DNA of 64,000 bases from Mycobacterium avium subsp. avium (GCF_009741445.1 NZ_CP046507.1:3162001-3226000); one strand, 5' to 3'. Numbered from the stretch's first letter, positions 54,601 through 63,188 are shown. Program-made: numbers and translations. Notes: a model not told the origin generated them from the sequence alone.

Positions 54601-55328
54601 CCGAACACCTGGGGCGAGGCCACCGGGAGGTCGGCATACCAGTCGTAGAACGAGGTCATCGGGGCGCCGATCAGCTCGAAGAACCGGGAGCCGGCGGTGT
54701 AGGACACCATCGACATCGCCGGGATCGGCGAGAATCCGGCCACCCGGTCGGGGCCGTAGGTCTTGATGGTGTGCACGTGGGCGGCGGCGATCAGCTCGGT
54801 GGCCTCGGCCCAGGTGATCCGGACCAGTCCACCCTTGCCGCGGGCCCGCTGGTAGCGGCGGCGGCGCTCGGGGTCGGCCTGGATGTCGGCCCAGGCCAGC
54901 ACCGGATCGCCGAGGCGTGCCTTGGCTTCCCGGTACATCTCGACCAGGACGCCGCGGGCGTACGGGTAGCGCACCCGGGTGGGCGAGTAGCTGTACCAGG
55001 AAAACGACGCGCCGCGGGGGCAGCCCCGCGGCTCGTACTCGGGCCGGTCCGGACCCACCGACGGGTAGTCGGTCTGCTGGGTCTCCCAGGTGATGATGCC
55101 GTCCTTGACGTAGATCTTCCACGAGCACGACCCGGTGCAGTTCACCCCGTGCGTGGAGCGAACCACCTTGTCGTGGCTCCACCGGTCGCGGTAGAACACG
55201 TCGGCCTCGCGGCCGCCCTGCCGGGTCACCGTGCGCAGGTCGGCGGAGAACTCGCCCGGCGTGAAGAACCGCCCGCTGCGCTCCAGCAGCTCCTCGAGCA
55301 CTCCACCGACGTGGGGTGTGGCAGTCAA
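51636..55328 (-). CDS. narG: Nitrate reductase alpha subunit (molybdenum catalytic)
   Basis: A 1230-residue catalytic subunit reducing nitrate to nitrite with Mo-bis-MGD. The N-terminal HGVNCTGSCSWKIYVKDG holds the FS0 [4Fe-4S] ligands, including the His typical of NarG. The Mo-ligand Asp lies in TSFYDWYADLPVASPQ. There is no twin-arginine signal for export, as in other membrane-bound NarG. The start is TTG at 55328 (MTATPHVGGVLEELLERSG), 6-7 bp after AGGAGGAG. Longer open frames upstream are non-homologous. First gene of narGHJI; it allows nitrate respiration or assimilation under low oxygen. Confidence 0.96.
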   Translation of the reverse strand: MTATPHVGGVLEELLERSGRFFTPGEFSADLRTVTRQGGREADVFYRDRWSHDKVVRSTHGVNCTGSCSWKIYVKDGIITWETQQTDYPSVGPDRPEYEPRGCPRGASFSWYSYSPTRVRYPYARGVLVEMYREAKARLGDPVLAWADIQADPERRRRYQRARGKGGLVRITWAEATELIAAAHVHTIKTYGPDRVAGFSPIPAMSMVSYTAGSRFFELIGAPMTSFYDWYADLPVASPQVFGDQTDVPESGDWWDAAYLMMWGSNVPITRTPDAHWMAEARYRGTKVVTVSPDYADNTKFADEWMPCAAGTDGALAMAMGHVILSECYVQKQVPFFTDYARRYTDLPFLIKLEERGDMLVPGKNLTAADLGEAVENAALKPALLDETTNSVAVPHGSLGFRYGESGVGKWNLDLGDLVPALSVRAAPTEDGETALVHLPSFDTVDGEGTTVARGVPVRRVGKHLVCTVFDLMLAQYGVARPGLPGEWPTGYDDATQQNTPAWQEAITGVSAAQATRVAREFARSAEESGGRSMIIMGGGICHWFHSDAIYRAVLALLMLTGSMGRNGGGWAHYVGQEKVRPLTGFQTMAMATDWVRPPRQVPGASYWYAHTDQWRYDGYGADKLASPVGRGRFAGRHTMDLLASAVAMGWSPYYPQFDRSSLDVADEARAAGRDVADYVAEQLGRRNLKLAVTDPDNPVNWPRVLTVWRANLIGSSGKGGEYFLRHLLGTDSNASAVPPEDGVRPVDVTCGADIPEGKLDLMMSIDFRMTSTTLVSDVVLPAATWYEKADISSTDMHPYVHAFSAATDPPWETRSDFDAFGAIARAFSTMAKEHLGTRTDVVLTALQHDTPDAMAYPDGAEHDWLRSGATPVPGRTMGKLTVVERDYAAVYDKWRTLGPLVDKFGLTTKGVTVHPFREVEELAARFGVLKSGVAAGRPAITTAARMADVLLLLSGTTNGRLAVEGFHELEKRTGQRLVHLAEGSEDKRISYADTQARPVPVVTSPEWSGSETGGRRYAPFTINIENLKPFHTLTGRMHFYLAHDWVEELGEHLPVFRPPLDMARLFGQPRLGACEDGIELTVRYLTPHSKWSFHSTYQDNLYMLSLSRGGPTMWMSPGDAAKIQVRDNDWVEAVNANGIYVCRAIVSHRMPDGVVYVYHVQERTVDTPRTETNDKRGGNHNALTRVRIKPSHLAGGYAQHAFAFNYLGPTGNQRDEVTIVRRRSQEVVY

Positions 55329-55746
55329 GAAGTACTCCTCCTGGTCGATAGCGTCACGCCGCGAGCTGGGCACGCTCTCAGTTGTGACCGGCGGGGTGGA
55401 CCCACCCGTCCACACCAGCCCGGATCGGCTCATCCGTCGGCATTTCAGGCCCGCGGGCTGGGGGCGATACGGGCCCAGCATAGGCCGCCGCCGCCGCGGC
55501 GAGGGCGCGCGACCGGCTGGCAAAACACCAGGTGAGCCGCGCCGGTATGCGGGCAGCGGGAAGCCTGCCGGTCCGGCACCGAAGCCGGGACGGCACGGTC
55601 GGAACAAGCACTCGGCTCGCTATCGGCACGCACATCCAGGGCAGACTCGTGTGGCGTCGTTATTACAAGTCATATTGTTCTATTCAGTTCACTGCGACGA
55701 CCTGCAACACGGCTGTGCGTCAGCTGCCGGAAGTCTGTGGACTTGG
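55329..55746. other. 418-bp leader/promoter region of narGHJI
   Basis: No convincing gene. An AT-rich patch at about 55658-55700 stands out in this GC-rich context and likely contains the nar promoter on the minus strand (TAATAA-type -10 near 55665-55670). The transcript leader would be over 300 nt. No DosR-type palindrome (GGGACTNNNGTCCC) was seen. Confidence 0.45.
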
Positions 55747-56139
55747 TTAAAGGACCCGCGCCAGGTCGCCCAGCCAGCCGCGATCGGCCGGCACCCAGTC
55801 GAGGTCGTGCAGCTGCGCCGCGGTGATCCAGCGCAGGGCCCGATGGTCGCGCGCGTCCGGTCGGCCGCGCAGCAACCGCACCCGGTAGGCGCGCAGCGTC
55901 ATCCCACCGTCGACCGCGATGTCCCCGCCGAGCCGGTCGCCCACCGCGATGTCGCCGACCCGCAGACCCAGCTCCTCGGCCAACTCGCGGGCCAGCGCGT
56001 CGCGCTCGGTCTCCCCGGGCGCGACCTTGCCGCCGGGGAGTTCCCAGCGCCCGGCCAACTCCGGCGGGCGGGCGCGCTGGGCCACCAACAGGCGCGAGCC
56101 GCGGATGAGGGCCCCGGCGACCACGATCTGGGTCGGCAT
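55747..56139 (-). CDS. mutT2: Nudix hydrolase MutT2
   Basis: A 130-residue Nudix protein, removing oxidised or modified (d)NTPs such as 5-methyl-dCTP/8-oxo-dGTP from the nucleotide pool. The Nudix box GGKVAPGETERDALARELAEELGL is complete (its Glu residues bind Mg). ATG at 56139 (MPTQIVVAGALI) is 7 bp from a perfect 14-bp palindrome. It is followed after 418 bp by narG, the same order as Rv1160-Rv1161. Confidence 0.93.
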   Translation of the reverse strand: MPTQIVVAGALIRGSRLLVAQRARPPELAGRWELPGGKVAPGETERDALARELAEELGLRVGDIAVGDRLGGDIAVDGGMTLRAYRVRLLRGRPDARDHRALRWITAAQLHDLDWVPADRGWLGDLARVL

Positions 56140-56146
56140 GGCCAGT

Positions 56147-56160
56147 GACGGTATACCGTC
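56147..56160. promoter_or_regulatory. 14-bp perfect palindrome at the mutT2 promoter
   Basis: GACGGTATACCGTC reads the same on both strands. It is placed where the mutT2 -10 box should be, between mutT2 and the divergent DivIVA-domain gene. It could be an operator overlapping the promoter. Confidence 0.4.
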
Positions 56161-56308
56161 GGCGCGCACGCCGCCCGCCTTACCCGCGCAGCACACCCAA
56201 TTCCCTTGCCGCACAACAACTCTCTTACGGTTTCGCGGAGACCGTGGAATACTTGACGGTGGCCGGTGTGGCCTCTGCCAGGCACTTTTGCAGAATGGGG
56301 GTTGGCAC

Positions 56309-57082
56309 ATGATCACCGAACCCGCAACGGCGTTCTCACGCGTGTTCCGGGGCTATGACCCCGCCGCGGTCGATGCGTACGTCGAGGCGTTGCTGGCCAA
56401 GCAGAAGCTTCTGATCGACGAAGTTCAGAACCTCAGGGCGCAGCGAAACGAATCCGGCGACCAATTGGCCGCGCTGCGGATCGAAGTCGCCTGCCTCAAG
56501 GACGAGGTCGCCCACCTCTCGGACACCTCGCCGACACCGTACGCGATCCAGCATCGGATGACGAAGATGCTGCGCCGCACGCTCGAGGAGATTTCCCGGA
56601 TGCAGGCCGAGGCGCAGGCCGAGGCGGAGTCGATGATCGCGGCGGCCGCGGCGCAGGTCGAAGCATCGCATCGAGAGCACCAAGAGCTGTTGGCGGACAT
56701 GGCCGCACAGCGAGAGGCGTTGGAAACGGAGCGCGAGGAAGCCAAGAAGGATCTCGAGGCCGAACTCGCGACGATGCGTGCGGAGGCCCAAGCGGCGATC
56801 GACGAGGCGCGCCAGGAAGCTGAGCGTGAGTGTGCGCGGCTCCTCGCCGAGGCGAAGCAGAAGGCCGATGATCTCGATGAGCGGGCACGGCGCACGGTCG
56901 AGGAAGCGAATCAGCAACGCATCATGATCTTGGAGGAACTGATGGACGTGGCCCGCGACCTCCAAGGTCTTCCGGCCAGCCTGGAATCCGCCTATCAGGA
57001 ACGAACGAGCCCTTCGGAAGCCAGCGTCGTGGTGCCCTTGGACCCGAAGAATCAGGCGCCGGGTCCCGCGGTCGCCTCGTAG
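56309..57082 (+). CDS. DivIVA-domain coiled-coil protein
   Basis: 257 residues. The N-terminal DivIVA-like motif is FSRVFRGYDPAAVDAYVEAL, as in Wag31 and other DivI1A-domain proteins. Long coiled coils follow from about residue 35 to 225, with heptads rich in Glu, Ala, Arg and Gln (MQAEAQAEAESMIAAAAAQV). A short Pro-rich tail ends the protein. It is shorter on conserved features than Wag31 and is not in a cell-division cluster. It may scaffold at the pole or septum. No gene occupies this place between mutT2 and phhB in M. tuberculosis as I recall it. Confidence 0.82.
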   Translation: MITEPATAFSRVFRGYDPAAVDAYVEALLAKQKLLIDEVQNLRAQRNESGDQLAALRIEVACLKDEVAHLSDTSPTPYAIQHRMTKMLRRTLEEISRMQAEAQAEAESMIAAAAAQVEASHREHQELLADMAAQREALETEREEAKKDLEAELATMRAEAQAAIDEARQEAERECARLLAEAKQKADDLDERARRTVEEANQQRIMILEELMDVARDLQGLPASLESAYQERTSPSEASVVVPLDPKNQAPGPAVAS

Positions 57083-57212
57083 TCGACCGGCCGCTGGGGT
57101 TCACCGCTCTTTCGCGACGTGTCCTGTACATCTGGTGACGGGAAACTAAGCTGGGGCGTGGTGGACGGTGGACCCGGCACCCCTACCGCAAAAGCGCCTT
57201 GAGGACAGAGCT

Positions 57213-57497
57213 ATGGCTGTGTTAACGGATGAGCAAATCGACGCCGCACTGCCCGATCTGGACGGATGGGAGCGTGCCGACGGCGCGCTGCGGCGGTCGA
57301 TCAAGTTTCCCAGCTTCCTGGACGGCATCGACGCCGTGCGCCGGGTAGCCGAGCACGCGGAAAGCAAGGATCACCACCCCGACATCGACATTCATTGGCG
57401 GACAGTGACTTTCGCGCTCGTCACGCATTCCGAGGGCGGTATCACCCAAAACGACGTCGACATGGCGCGCGACATCAACGGCATCGTCGGCAGCTAG
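57213..57497 (+). CDS. phhB: Pterin-4a-carbinolamine dehydratase
   Basis: 94 residues. The family motif is complete: [12 protein letters not shown], then [21 protein letters not shown], with the paired His and later His that form the active site. It dehydrates 4a-hydroxytetrahydropterin and may act in pterin or molybdopterin metabolism. ATG at 57213 ([13 protein letters not shown]) follows GAGGACAG. It matches Rv1159A in size and position, convergent with pimE. Confidence 0.93.
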   Translation: MAVLTDEQIDAALPDLDGWERADGALRRSIKFPSFLDGIDAVRRVAEHAESKDHHPDIDIHWRTVTFALVTHSEGGITQNDVDMARDINGIVGS

Positions 57498-57518
57498 CCC
57501 TCGCCTGCCCTCGCCTGC

Positions 57519-57578
57519 GCCGGCGGCGGTCACGCTGGCGTGACGCTCGCCGGCGGCGGTCACGCTGGCGTGACGCTC
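57519..57578. repeat. Two tandem 30-bp units, each with a palindrome (bidirectional terminator candidate)
   Basis: The 30-bp unit at 57519-57548 is repeated exactly at 57549-57578. Each contains GTCACG-CTGG-CGTGAC, a perfect 6-bp stem with a 4-nt loop. The second unit overlaps the last codons of pimE. Lying between convergent phhB and pimE, the pair of hairpins would suit a bidirectional terminator. Confidence 0.65.
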
Positions 57579-58924
57579 GGCGCGGTGACCTGGTGACCGG
57601 CGCGGCGGCCGGCGGCCGCGATCCAGACCAACGTCGCTACCGCCGCGACGATGTAGACCAACCCCGCCCAGGCCAGATACCACGGCCGGCCGATCTGCCA
57701 GATGTTCGGTTGCGCGAAGCTCAACAACCACGGCACCCCGATGACGGTCAGCGCCAGCCAACCCCACCCCACGAGGCGCGCGCCGCGCCAGGCGCGCACC
57801 GGGCCGTGGATCGCCCAGATCATCAGCGGCACCAGCCACACCCAGTGGTGTGTCCAGGAGATCGGCGAGAGCAGCAGCCCGAACACCTCCACCACGATCA
57901 ACCTGCCCAGCCGGTCGGAGCGGTCGAGTGCGCGCCAGGCCAGCACGGCCAGCACCGCGGTGCCCGCGACGGCGGTCACCAGCAGCGGGCCGAATCCCAC
58001 GTCGTGACCCAGGATTCGGGAGAGACCGCCGCGCCAGGACTGATTGAACGAGGTGGCGATGGGGCCGACCCGGTGGGCGTCACCGAGCAGCTCGGTGAAG
58101 TAGTAGCGCGTCTGGTCGCCGACGACGAAGACCGAAATCCCAATGGTGGCAAGGAATATGACGGCTGAGAACACCGTCGCGGCCCACCGCCGGGCACCGG
58201 CCAGGTACACACCGGAGACTGCGGGAGTCAACTTGATGCCGGCCGCCAATCCGACCAGCAGACCCGACACCCACCATCGCGTGCTGTAGACCGCCCACAG
58301 CACCGCGGTCATCAGCAACACGTTGACCTGGCCGTAGTCGAAGGTGCTGCGCAGCGGCTCGATCCAGATGGTGACCGCCGTCCACACCATCGCGACCCGC
58401 CGGCCGTGGGCGCCGGCCGCCACGCCCAGCAGGCGCTGGCTGATCCGGACGGCGCCGTACAGCGCGGCGATGGTCGCCAGTTGCCAACCCAGGGCCACCA
58501 GGCCGAACGGCAACAGGTGCAGCGGGTAGAAGACGATGGCCGCGAACGGCGGATAGGTGAACGGCAGCGGGAAGTCCGGCGTCTGGTCGGCGTAGACGTA
58601 GCTGTACAGCGTGCCGGGGTGGTCGAGCGCGGCCGCTCCGCCGAGGTAGACGTGCAGGTCGACGAAGTTCGCGCCGTTGGGGACCAGGTACGTCCAGGCC
58701 AGGCGCGCGGCGACGCTCGCGACGAGCAGCAGCGGGGCCGCCACAGCGAGGACGTCCGCCGCACGCCGGGTGCTGGGTGCCGCCGGGGCGGCCGAGGTGG
58801 TGTCTATCCGCCCGACTTTAGCGATCGGGGCGCGCGCGGCCGTGGCCTCGGTGCCCAGATGGCCCGTTTTCAAGCGGTTTTCGCGCGTCCGGTCACCGCT
58901 GTCGCTCGTATCGGTAACGATCAA
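57560..58924 (-). CDS. pimE: PIM mannosyltransferase PimE
   Basis: A GT-C membrane mannosyltransferase that uses polyprenyl-phosphomannose to add the alpha-1,2 mannose starting polar PIMs. At least nine hydrophobic segments are visible. The catalytic Asp lies in the first periplasmic loop, [16 protein letters not shown]. The frame gives 454 residues from TTG 58924, about 20-30 more than known PimE, so the real start is probably downstream (for example TTG at 58873). The last residues are encoded by a tandem 30-bp repeat, so the C-terminus may vary between strains. LpqW, which influences this pathway, is also in the window. Confidence 0.9.
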   Translation of the reverse strand: MIVTDTSDSGDRTRENRLKTGHLGTEATAARAPIAKVGRIDTTSAAPAAPSTRRAADVLAVAAPLLLVASVAARLAWTYLVPNGANFVDLHVYLGGAAALDHPGTLYSYVYADQTPDFPLPFTYPPFAAIVFYPLHLLPFGLVALGWQLATIAALYGAVRISQRLLGVAAGAHGRRVAMVWTAVTIWIEPLRSTFDYGQVNVLLMTAVLWAVYSTRWWVSGLLVGLAAGIKLTPAVSGVYLAGARRWAATVFSAVIFLATIGISVFVVGDQTRYYFTELLGDAHRVGPIATSFNQSWRGGLSRILGHDVGFGPLLVTAVAGTAVLAVLAWRALDRSDRLGRLIVVEVFGLLLSPISWTHHWVWLVPLMIWAIHGPVRAWRGARLVGWGWLALTVIGVPWLLSFAQPNIWQIGRPWYLAWAGLVYIVAAVATLVWIAAAGRRAGHQVTAPSVTPA

Positions 58925-59010
58925 ATAAATGCCACACGTGTCACTTGAGTCCCATCTGCATCAAAGTAGCTTCGGCGGCGGGACCTGTAATCGATCAACC
59001 AGGGAGAGTC

Positions 59011-59709
59011 ATGCCAACCATTTGGACTTACTTGCGTGCAGCCGCCGTCGTGGTCGGCTCGTCCGCAGCGCTACTGACGGGCGGAATCGCCCACGCCGAC
59101 CCCGTGCCCACTCCGCCGGTGCCCAACATCCCGCAGCAGCTGATCAGCTCGGCGGCCAACGCACCGCAAATCCTGCAGAACCTCGCGACCGCGCTGGGCG
59201 CCACGCCGCCGGCGCCGCCGGCCACCCCGGGCATCAGCTTCCCGGGTGTTCCGGCGGCCGGCTCGCCGGTGACCGCGCCGTCCCCGGCGGCCGTGCCCTC
59301 CATCCCGGGCCTGCCGCAGGCGGCGGCGCCCTCGGCGCCGTCGACGGCGACCGGTGGCATCCCCGGAATGATCCAGGGATTGACGGGCGCGCAGCCCTCG
59401 GCCGCGGCTCCCGCCGCTCCGGCCTCTTCGTCGATCCCCGGCCTGCCGGCGATCCCGGGGTTGTCGGCACCGGCGGCGCCCGCCACGCCGCCCGCCCCGC
59501 AGCTGCCGCAGGCGCAGGTCAACATGCCGGCGATGCCGGCCGGCCTGCCGGTCAGCGTGCCCGCGCAGGTGACGCTGCCCAAGGATCTGCCGGCGCTGGC
59601 GTCGGGGCAGGCCCCCGGCGCACCGGCGGCCCCCGCCGCACCCGCGGCACCCGCGCCGGCGGCCAGCCCGGCCGGTCCGGTGGCACCGCTGCTCGCTGCC
59701 CTGCCTTGA
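59011..59709 (+). CDS. Exported Ala/Pro-rich protein (Rv1158c-like)
   Basis: 232 residues. The signal peptide MPTIWTYLRAAAVVVGSSAA continues to a likely cleavage site at AHA-DP. The rest is Ala/Pro-rich, of low complexity, with repeated GIPG/IPGLP motifs and no Cys. The start ATG has AGGGAGAG upstream; longer frames begin before the signal peptide. It is followed after 47 bp by a second exported Ala/Pro-rich gene, as Rv1158c and Rv1157c are paired in M. tuberculosis. Probably a cell-wall or secreted protein; function unknown. Confidence 0.85.
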   Translation: MPTIWTYLRAAAVVVGSSAALLTGGIAHADPVPTPPVPNIPQQLISSAANAPQILQNLATALGATPPAPPATPGISFPGVPAAGSPVTAPSPAAVPSIPGLPQAAAPSAPSTATGGIPGMIQGLTGAQPSAAAPAAPASSSIPGLPAIPGLSAPAAPATPPAPQLPQAQVNMPAMPAGLPVSVPAQVTLPKDLPALASGQAPGAPAAPAAPAAPAPAASPAGPVAPLLAALP

Positions 59710-59756
59710 GCAGCACCGTCAATCGGCTAACCCACTACTGAGAACCGGAGGACACC

Positions 59757-60836
59757 GTGGCAACCACTTGGATTCTGTCCAAAGGTTTGGCCGCTGTCGT
59801 CACGGCATCGGTTGCCGCGCTCGGGCTGTGCCCGGGCGCGGCAGCCGACCCGGCGGCGGCGCCCCAGCCGGCACCACCACCCAACGCCGCCCCGCAATTG
59901 CCGGGCCTGCCCGCCTTGTCGCAGCTCAGCCCGCTGATCCAGCAAGCGGCCACCGACCCGCAGCAAGCCACCCAGCTGCTGATGGCCGCCGCGCAAGCCT
60001 TCAGTCACAACCCGACCGCGCCCACCGAGTCGAAGAACGTGGCCGCGGCGGTGAACCAGTTCGTCGCCGAGCCCGGCTCGCCGGTGCCCAACGGCGTGAC
60101 CCCGCGGGACGGCGCGCCGGTCCAGCACGTGCCGGCAACCGGCATCGAACCCGGTCTGCAGGCGCACCTGCCGACCGGCATCGACCCGGCGCACGCGGCC
60201 GGCCCGGCACCCGCCGCCGCTGCGCCGTCGGCTCCGGCACCCGCCGCCACCCCGCCGTCCGCTCCGGCACCCGCCGCGGCTCCCGCGCCCGGGCCGGTTC
60301 AGCCGGCCACCGTCCCGGCCGCCGCACCGGTTCCGCCGCCACCGGCGCCGGCCGCCGCGGCCCCGGCAACCCCGGGCGCACCCGACGCCGCGCCGGCCCC
60401 CGCGGCGGCGCCCGGGTTCGGCGCCGACGCGCCGCCCACGCAGGACTTCATGTATCCCTCGATCGGCACCAACTGCCTGGCCGACGGCAGCAGCGCCATT
60501 GCCACCGCGCTCTCGGTGGCGGGGCCGGCCAAGATCCCCGCCCCCGGCCCGGGCCCCGGCCAGACCGCCTACGTGTTCACGGCGGTCGGCACGCCCGGTC
60601 CCGCCGAGGAGCAGAAGCTGCCGTTGAACGTCACCTGGGTGAACCTGACCACCGGCAAATCCGGAACCGTCGCGCTGAAACCGCGTCCGGACATCAACCC
60701 GGACGGGCCCACGACGTTGAGCGCGATCGCCGACACCGGCTCGGGCAGCATCATGTCGACGATCTTCGGGCAGGTCACCACCAAGGAACGGCAGTGCCAG
60801 TTCATGCCCACCATCGGCTCCACGGTGGTGCCGTAA
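59757..60836 (+). CDS. Exported Ala/Pro-rich protein with folded C-terminal domain (Rv1157c-like)
   Basis: 359 residues from GTG with GGAGGACACC upstream. A signal peptide ends near GAAA-DP. Residues of about 30-120 are predicted helical (SQLSPLIQQAATDPQQATQL). A long Pro/Ala linker of about 80 residues follows (APAAAPAPGPVQP). The C-terminal 130 residues look like a beta-sandwich with two Cys (GTNCLADG and ERQCQFMP). It is cotranscribed with the preceding exported protein. Function unknown; possibly an envelope protein. Confidence 0.85.
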   Translation: MATTWILSKGLAAVVTASVAALGLCPGAAADPAAAPQPAPPPNAAPQLPGLPALSQLSPLIQQAATDPQQATQLLMAAAQAFSHNPTAPTESKNVAAAVNQFVAEPGSPVPNGVTPRDGAPVQHVPATGIEPGLQAHLPTGIDPAHAAGPAPAAAAPSAPAPAATPPSAPAPAAAPAPGPVQPATVPAAAPVPPPPAPAAAAPATPGAPDAAPAPAAAPGFGADAPPTQDFMYPSIGTNCLADGSSAIATALSVAGPAKIPAPGPGPGQTAYVFTAVGTPGPAEEQKLPLNVTWVNLTTGKSGTVALKPRPDINPDGPTTLSAIADTGSGSIMSTIFGQVTTKERQCQFMPTIGSTVVP

Positions 60837-60857
60837 CGGCGTCACCGCTGCACCGCC

Positions 60858-60898
60858 CGCGAACGCGCGCGTCCCGGCCCGGGGCGGGCGCGTTCGCG
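60858..60898. terminator. Hairpin terminator between convergent genes
   Basis: CGCGAACGCGC (60858-60868) pairs perfectly with GCGCGTTCGCG (60888-60898), an 11-bp GC-rich stem. It lies directly between the stop of the Rv1157c-like gene and the stop of a small minus-strand gene. There is no U-tract, which is usual for mycobacterial terminators. Confidence 0.6.
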
Positions 60899-60899
60899 C

Positions 60900-61046
60900 T
60901 CAGTAGGCCATGAACAAGATGGCGTCGCGGTCGTATTCGAGGCCAGGATGAACGCTGGCGAGGTGAGCCTGGGTCAATTCCACCAGCTCGTCCTCGTCCT
61001 TGCCGACGATGGCTTCGCCGCACGGACACGTTATGTGTGTCTTCAC
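60900..61046 (-). CDS. Small DUF1059-like protein
   Basis: 48 residues from GTG: MKTHITCPCGEAIVGKDEDE followed by LVELTQAHLASVHPGLEYDRDAILFMAY. A Cys-x-Cys near the start and His residues in the helix resemble short DUF1059 zinc-finger-like proteins. AAGGGAAGGG lies about 10 bp upstream. It precedes a terminator hairpin and lies just downstream of the HhH-GPD gene on the same strand, so they may share a transcript. Confidence 0.65.
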   Translation of the reverse strand: MKTHITCPCGEAIVGKDEDELVELTQAHLASVHPGLEYDRDAILFMAY

Positions 61047-61074
61047 GTTGTCGCCCTTCCCTTCCGTGCACTCA

Positions 61075-61650
61075 CTACTTGGCCGCCTTGGCCGCCGCCT
61101 TCGTCTGCTTCTTGTAGGACCGCACCTGCCCGAGCGACCGGGCGTCGACGATGTCGGCGACAGACAGGTAGGTGCCGGCTTTGCCGAACTCGCCGGCGGC
61201 TTCCCGCCAGCCGGGCGGCGTCACCCCGTACTGCTTGCCCAGCAGCGCCAGGAAGATCCGCGCCTTCTGCTCGCCGAAGCCGGGCAGCCCCTTGAGCCGG
61301 CGCAGCAGCTCCTTGCCGTCGGGCTCACCGGCGGTCCACAGCGCGGCGGCATCGCCGTCGTAGCGGTCCACCAGCAGCTGCGCCAGGGCCTGGATGCGCT
61401 TGGCCATCGACCCCGGAAACCGATGTATGGCAGGCCTTTCCGAACACAGTGCGGCGAACTTGTCCGGGTCGTAGTCGGCGATCGTCGCGGCGTCCAGCCG
61501 GCCCATCCGGTCGGCGATCTTCTTGGGGCCGGCGAAGGCGGTCTCGATCGGCACCTGCTGATCGAGCAGCATGCCGACCAGCAACGCGAACGGGTTCTCG
61601 TCCAGCAGGGCGTCGGCGGCCGGCTCTTGGACAAGCTGCAGTTTCGGCAC
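61075..61650 (-). CDS. HhH-GPD superfamily protein (Rv1156-like)
   Basis: 191 residues. ENPFALLVGMLLDQQVPIE and LKGLPGFGEQKARIFLALLG form the helix-hairpin-helix of base-excision glycosylases. The usual catalytic Asp after the HhH is not obvious, so it may bind DNA without acting as a glycosylase. A Lys/Ala-rich tail could add DNA binding. The GTG start at 61650 lies 6 bp after a TAGACT -10 box, suggesting a leaderless transcript. Confidence 0.87.
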   Translation of the reverse strand: MPKLQLVQEPAADALLDENPFALLVGMLLDQQVPIETAFAGPKKIADRMGRLDAATIADYDPDKFAALCSERPAIHRFPGSMAKRIQALAQLLVDRYDGDAAALWTAGEPDGKELLRRLKGLPGFGEQKARIFLALLGKQYGVTPPGWREAAGEFGKAGTYLSVADIVDARSLGQVRSYKKQTKAAAKAAK

Positions 61651-61656
61651 GCAGAC

Positions 61657-61662
61657 AGTCTA
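61657..61662 (-). promoter_or_regulatory. -10 element for a leaderless HhH-GPD transcript
   Basis: On the minus strand TAGACT is followed by 6 bp and then the GTG start, with no ribosome-binding site between. Confidence 0.45.
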
Positions 61663-61811
61663 GAACCGCGCCCCGGGCCCCGCGTCCAGGGCGTTCACGC
61701 GGCGGGCCGCACGCTCGCCGCGGCGGAATCCCCGCCGCGCCGGCCGTCTCGCACTGGGCGATCATCAGCGCCGAAACACGTTGGCGCACAACATGATCGG
61801 CTATAGAAGCA

Positions 61812-62036
61812 TCAGCCGCTCTTGCGGCGGAATTCCCGTCGGCTCTCCACCGGACCGTGCGCCCGCGACTGCTTGCCGGCGCCGTCCTTGTGCTCGGAGC
61901 CGCCGGTGGATTTCGCCATCTTGCGGTCCAGGGCTTCCCGGAATCTGCGCTTGGTGTCGTCGTCGGACTTCGACGATCCGGCGCCGCCCGAAGGCTTCGA
62001 CGACTGTGAACCCTGCCGGGCACTCGATGCAGCCAT
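61812..62036 (-). CDS. DUF5302 small basic protein
   Basis: 74 residues, Ser/Lys/Arg-rich, with SDDDTKRRFREALDRKMAKS as its conserved core, the DUF5302 pattern of actinobacteria. Predicted largely disordered apart from one helix; no signal peptide. It is encoded between the Rv1155-like and HhH-GPD genes. Function unknown. Confidence 0.78.
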   Translation of the reverse strand: MAASSARQGSQSSKPSGGAGSSKSDDDTKRRFREALDRKMAKSTGGSEHKDGAGKQSRAHGPVESRREFRRKSG

Positions 62037-62094
62037 AGCGGCAGCCTAGCCCCGGACCGCCCGGCGGGCAGGGCGGGACAGCGTGACGGCGCGG

Positions 62095-62547
<453 letters not shown>

Positions 62548-62612
62548 CTACGTCGCACGCCGACCGGCGGCCCCCGATGGTCGTCACCGGGCCGGGCTGG
62601 TGGAATCGGGGC

Positions 62613-63137
62613 ATGACCGAATACGCGGCGTTTCTGCGGGGCGTCAACGTCGGCGGCGTCAATCTCAAGATGGCCGACGTGAAAAAGGCCCTGACCGACG
62701 CCGGCTTCACCGCGGTGCGGACCGTCCTGGCCAGCGGCAACGTCCTGCTGCAGTCGAAGGCCGGCGCGGCGGCGGTGCGCGCGAAGGCCGAAGCCGCGTT
62801 GCGCGAACGGTTCGGCTACGACGCCTGGGTGCTGGTCTATGACCTCGACACCGTGCGCCGGGTGGTCGACGGCTATCCGTTCGAGCGCGAGGTCGACGGC
62901 TACCAGTCCTATGTCACGTTCGTGGCCGACGCCGCCGTGCTGGACGAACTCGCCGCCCTGCCGGCCGGGCCCGACGAGAGGATCCGCCGCGGCCCCGATC
63001 CGCTTGGCGTGCTCTACTGGCAGGTGCCCAAGGGCAGCACCCTGGACAGCACCATCGGCAAGACGATGGGCAAGCCGCGGTACAAGTCGTCGACCACCAC
63101 CCGCAATCTGCGCACCCTGGTCAAGGTGTTGAGCTAG
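62613..63137 (+). CDS. DUF1697 protein
   Basis: 174 residues with the DUF1697 signature MTEYAAFLRGVNVGG, then FTAVRTVLASGNVLLQSK and a C-terminal PRYKSSTTTRNLRTLVKV. The fold is alpha/beta; activity is unknown. ATG at 62613 follows GGAATCGGGG; a GTG-type longer start at 62577 has no support. It sits between the Rv1155-like and GntR genes, where M. tuberculosis carries a different gene (Rv1153c, annotated omt). Confidence 0.85.
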   Translation: MTEYAAFLRGVNVGGVNLKMADVKKALTDAGFTAVRTVLASGNVLLQSKAGAAAVRAKAEAALRERFGYDAWVLVYDLDTVRRVVDGYPFEREVDGYQSYVTFVADAAVLDELAALPAGPDERIRRGPDPLGVLYWQVPKGSTLDSTIGKTMGKPRYKSSTTTRNLRTLVKVLS

Positions 63138-63188
63138 CCGTCGCAAAACCCCACGGCGGCAAGGCTTTTCAGCCCCCGTCCGGGCTTC

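Noticed and set aside
51507..55535. 1342-codon open frame antisense to narG
   Set aside because: A shadow frame created by high GC and codon bias; narG is unmistakable on the other strand.
55329..55746. A DosR operator controlling narGHJI
   Set aside because: No GGGACTNNNGTCCC-like palindrome was found by reading the region.
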